In this document: in pieces, positions 13,056 to 15,891 of the stretch
How positions within the stretch are numbered: the first letter of the stretch is position 1
How the letters are laid out: every line of letters starts with the position of its first letter
Source: an uncultured bacterium
Lineage (GTDB): Bacteria > Verrucomicrobiota > Kiritimatiellia > RFP12 > UBA1067
Assembly: GCA_900547945.1 (NCBI GenBank)
Contig: URIT01000073.1
Coordinates: 1-15,891, forward strand
Direction: 5' to 3'
Length of the DNA: 15,891 bases
Notes under the pieces: model-generated
Told to the model about the DNA's origin: nothing
Seen by the model: only the letters and a program-made list of their open reading frames with translations
The model's database searches: none
Made by a program: the position numbers and the translations under genes

Positions 13056-15698
13056 ATGAGCAAAGCAACCAAGTACGTGTATTTCTTCGGCGCGGGCCAG
13101 ACGGAAGGCAACGCCGACATGCGCAACCTCCTCGGCGGCAAGGGCGCGAACCTCGCGGAGATGGCGAGCCTGGGGCTGCCGGTGCCGCAGGGCTTCACGA
13201 TTTCGACCGAGGCGTGCACGCGCTACTACGACGACGGGCGGAAGATCGGCGATGACATCATGCGCCAGGTGCAGGAGTACGTCGGCAAGCTGGAGAAGTC
13301 CGCCGGCAAGAAGTTCGGTGACGCGAAGAACCCGCTCCTCGTCTCCGTGCGCTCCGGCGCGCGCGCGTCGATGCCGGGCATGATGGACACGATCCTCAAC
13401 CTCGGCCTCAACGAGACCGTCGTCAACTCCCTCGCGAAGCAGACGAAGAACCCGCGCTGGGCGTGGGACTGCTACCGCCGCTTCATCCAGATGTTCTCCG
13501 ACGTCGTGATGGAGGTCGGCAAAAAGCACTTCGAGAAGCTCATCGACGAGATGAAGGAGAAGAAGGGCGTGAAGCTCGACGTGGAGCTGACGGCGAAGGA
13601 CCTCCAGACGCTCGCCGGCAAGTTCAAGGCCGAGTACCGCAACGCGCTCGGCAAGGACTTCCCGGACGACCCGAAGGAGCAGCTCGTCGAGGCGATCAAG
13701 GCCGTCTTCCGCAGCTGGGACAACCCGCGCGCGAACGTCTACCGCCGCGACAACGACATCCCCTACTCGTGGGGCACGGCCGTCAACGTACAGATGATGG
13801 CGTTCGGCAACCTCAACGACAACTCCGGCACGGGCGTCGCCTTCACGCGCGACCCGGCGACGGGCGAGAAGAAGCTCATGGGTGAATTCCTCATGAACGC
13901 CCAGGGCGAGGACGTGGTGGCCGGCGTGCGCACGCCGATGCCGATCTCGAAGATGGCCGACGTGATGCCCGACGTCTTCAAGCAGTTCCAGAAGATCTGC
14001 ACGACGCTGGAGAAGCACTACCGCGACATGCAGGACATGGAGTTCACGATCGAGAACAAGAAGCTCTTCATGCTCCAGACGCGCAACGGCAAGCGCACGG
14101 CGCGCGCCGCGCTGAAGATCGCCTGCGACCTCGTGGACGAGGGCATGCGCACCGAGCAGGAGGCCGTGCTCATGATCGAGCCGCGCAACCTCGACACGCT
14201 CCTCCACCCGCAGTTCGACACGGTCGCCCTCAAGAAGGCGACGCCGGTGGGCCGGGGCCTCCCCGCCTCGCCGGGCGCCGCCTGCGGGCGCATCGTCTTC
14301 ACCGCCGTCGACGCCAAGGCGTGGAAGGAGCGCGGCGAGAAGGTCGTCCTCGTGCGCTTGGAGACGTCCCCGGAGGACATCGAGGGCATGAAGGCCGCCG
14401 AGGGCATCCTCACGGTGCGCGGCGGCATGACGAGCCACGCCGCCGTCGTCGCGCGCGGCATGGGCGAGTGCTGCGTCTCCGGCTGCCAGGAGATCGCGAT
14501 GGACGAGGAGGGCAAGCGCTTCCGCCTCGGCGGCAAGCTCTTCAAGGAGGGCGACTGGCTCTCGCTCGACGGCTCCACCGGCAACATCTACGACGGCGTG
14601 ATCCCCACCGTCGACGCGACGATCGCCGGCGAGTTCGGCCGCATCATGATGTGGGCCGACAAGTTCCGCAAGCTGAAGGTGCGCACGAACGCCGACACGC
14701 CCCGCGACGCCAAGAAGGCGCGCGAGCTCGGCGCGGAGGGCATCGGCCTCTGCCGCACGGAGCACATGTTCTTCTCCCAGAGCCGCATCACGCCGTTCCG
14801 CGAGATGATCTGCGCCGACACGGTGGAGGAGCGCGAACTCGCCCTCAACAAGATCCTGCCGTTCCAGCAGGACGACTTCGAGCAGCTCTTCGAGGCGCTG
14901 GACGGCCAGCCCGTCACGATCCGCTTCCTCGACCCGCCGCTCCACGAGTTCGTGCCGCACACGGAGGACGAGATCGCGCTTCTCGCGAAGACGACGCACA
15001 AGCCGATCAGCCGCATCAAGGAGATCATCGACTCCCTCCACGAGTTCAACCCGATGATGGGCCACCGCGGCTGCCGCCTCTGCGTGACGTACCCGGAGAT
15101 CGCCGTCATGCAGACGAAGGCCGTCATCCGCGCGGCGATCCGCGTGCAGCGCCGCCACAAGGGCTGGAACGTGCGCCCCGAGATCATGATTCCGCTCACG
15201 GGCGACGCGAAGGAGTTCAAGTTCGTGAAGGACATCGTCGTCCACGTCGCGAACGACGAGATCCAGGCCGCCGAGATCAAGCTCAACTACGAGGTCGGCA
15301 CGATGATCGAGGTGCCGCGCGCCGCGCTCGTCGCCGGCGAGCTCGCGGAGGAGGCCGAGTTCTTCTGCTTCGGCACGAACGACCTCACGCAGATGACCTT
15401 CGGCTTCTCGCGCGACGACGCGGGTAAGTTCCTCGGCGCCTACTACGACAAGAAGATCTACGAGAACGACCCGTTCGCGAAGCTCGACCAGATCGGCGTG
15501 GGCAAGCTCATGAAGATGGCCGTCGCGGACGGCAAGGCGACGCGCCCGAAGATCCACTGCGGCATCTGCGGCGAGCATGGCGGCGACCCGACCTCGGTCG
15601 AGTTCTGCCACCGCATCGGCCTCAACTACGTCTCCTGCTCGCCGTTCCGCGTGCCGATCGCGCGCCTCGCGGCGGCCCAGGCGGCGCTGCGCGCCTAA
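13056..15698 (+). CDS. ppdK: Pyruvate, phosphate dikinase
   Basis: An 880-residue cytoplasmic enzyme interconverting pyruvate, ATP and phosphate with phosphoenolpyruvate, AMP and pyrophosphate (EC 2.7.9.1); in anaerobes it often serves glycolysis. The full domain order is present. The N-terminal nucleotide-binding domain has YVYFFGAGQTEGNADMRNLL, GGKGANLAEM, RSGARASMPGMMDTILNLGL and GTGVAFTRDPATGEKK. The phosphohistidine domain has GGMTSHAAVVARGMG with H461 as the swivelling phosphocarrier. The C-terminal PEP/pyruvate barrel has GIGLCRTEHMFF, NPMMGHRGCRL, GTNDLTQMTFGFSRDDAG and CGICGEHGGDP, with C838 as the catalytic acid/base by family analogy. Its length matches the family (about 870-880). 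It has its own -10 box and probably its own transcript. No terminator follows, so the next gene may be read through. Ends in TAA. Confidence 0.98.
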   Translation: MSKATKYVYFFGAGQTEGNADMRNLLGGKGANLAEMASLGLPVPQGFTISTEACTRYYDDGRKIGDDIMRQVQEYVGKLEKSAGKKFGDAKNPLLVSVRSGARASMPGMMDTILNLGLNETVVNSLAKQTKNPRWAWDCYRRFIQMFSDVVMEVGKKHFEKLIDEMKEKKGVKLDVELTAKDLQTLAGKFKAEYRNALGKDFPDDPKEQLVEAIKAVFRSWDNPRANVYRRDNDIPYSWGTAVNVQMMAFGNLNDNSGTGVAFTRDPATGEKKLMGEFLMNAQGEDVVAGVRTPMPISKMADVMPDVFKQFQKICTTLEKHYRDMQDMEFTIENKKLFMLQTRNGKRTARAALKIACDLVDEGMRTEQEAVLMIEPRNLDTLLHPQFDTVALKKATPVGRGLPASPGAACGRIVFTAVDAKAWKERGEKVVLVRLETSPEDIEGMKAAEGILTVRGGMTSHAAVVARGMGECCVSGCQEIAMDEEGKRFRLGGKLFKEGDWLSLDGSTGNIYDGVIPTVDATIAGEFGRIMMWADKFRKLKVRTNADTPRDAKKARELGAEGIGLCRTEHMFFSQSRITPFREMICADTVEERELALNKILPFQQDDFEQLFEALDGQPVTIRFLDPPLHEFVPHTEDEIALLAKTTHKPISRIKEIIDSLHEFNPMMGHRGCRLCVTYPEIAVMQTKAVIRAAIRVQRRHKGWNVRPEIMIPLTGDAKEFKFVKDIVVHVANDEIQAAEIKLNYEVGTMIEVPRAALVAGELAEEAEFFCFGTNDLTQMTFGFSRDDAGKFLGAYYDKKIYENDPFAKLDQIGVGKLMKMAVADGKATRPKIHCGICGEHGGDPTSVEFCHRIGLNYVSCSPFRVPIARLAAAQAALRA

Positions 15699-15745
15699 CC
15701 GCCCGGATTCCCGGAAATCGAACGAATAGAAGAAGGAGTGAGAAC

Positions 15746-15891
15746 ATGAAGACGTTGATGATCACCGTCTGTGCGGCCCTGGTGGCCTGTGCGTGCGCGG
15801 CGGAAGACGCGCCGAAGCCGGCCGCTGCCCCCGTTGCCCCCGCCGCCCCCGCCGCCGCAAAGGAGCCGGTGGTCAAGGCACCCACCCGCAG
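15746..15891 (+). CDS. Ala/Pro-rich exported protein, probable lipoprotein (5' part only)
   Basis: The first 48 codons of a gene cut by the window end. MKTLMITVCAALVACACAAE is a short export signal. LVAC at residues 12-15 fits a lipobox with C15 as the lipidated cysteine, although cleavage by ordinary signal peptidase after ACA is also possible. What follows is a low-complexity Ala/Pro/Lys linker (APKPAAAPVAPAAPAAAKEP). AAGGAG at 15733-15738 is a strong ribosome site 7 nt before the ATG. The gene begins 47 nt after ppdK with no terminator seen, so it may share the ppdK transcript. The function cannot be read from this fragment. Confidence 0.8.
   Translation, partial: MKTLMITVCAALVACACAAEDAPKPAAAPVAPAAPAAAKEPVVKAPTR

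Noticed and set aside
15699..15745. Terminator or promoter between ppdK and the last gene
   Set aside because: Only short imperfect GC pairings are visible, with no U-tract and no -10-like hexamer.

Overview
The window is a high-GC bacterial chromosome segment with every gene on the + strand. Codons end mostly in G or C, which leaves long antisense open frames that are not genes. The most likely source is an anaerobic member of the Kiritimatiellota/Verrucomicrobiota (PVC) group. Three things suggest this: very large secreted proteins with autotransporter-type beta-strand repeats and LamG-like domains, two Tat-exported sugar-related proteins, and a pyruvate phosphate dikinase plus a long-form formate-THF ligase. 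The lineage is an inference, because no rRNA or other phylogenetic marker is present.

Region 1 (1-5281) concerns the cell envelope and glycans. A consensus sigma70-type promoter (TTGACA, 17-bp spacer, TATACT) precedes a 1016-residue secreted beta-repeat protein with a lectin-like domain. It is followed at short spacing by a Tat-exported TIM-barrel sugar isomerase/epimerase-like protein and a Tat-exported right-handed beta-helix (pectate-lyase-like) protein. These three may form one transcription unit that binds and processes polysaccharide outside the cytoplasm.

Region 2 (5282-8547) starts with three head-to-tail 29-bp repeats, each holding a GC hairpin. Next comes a second giant secreted protein (LamG-like, beta-strand repeats, PA14-like). 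Its frame is open for about 3 kb but is cut at codon 337 by an in-frame TAG. The two giant proteins differ in domains yet end in the same kind of tail at their stop codons (I-x-Y-x-x-G-x-V-x-x-x-R), which looks like a shared sorting or anchoring signal. A 161-bp intergenic stretch with a perfect hairpin and a direct repeat follows.

Region 3 (8548-11134) is a metal-transport-type P-type ATPase with an HMA_2-like N-terminus and an unusual DYSCG motif in place of CPx. A 90-residue single-span membrane protein follows. Its apparent extended -10 promoter (TGATATACT) includes the ATPase stop codon. A rho-independent terminator closes the pair.

Region 4 (11135-15891) is central metabolism: fhs (formate-tetrahydrofolate ligase), then ppdK (pyruvate, phosphate dikinase) with its own TATAAT promoter, then the start of a small Ala/Pro-rich exported protein, probably a lipoprotein, cut by the window edge. 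Several genes share a TATACT-like -10 element 34-58 nt before the start codon.
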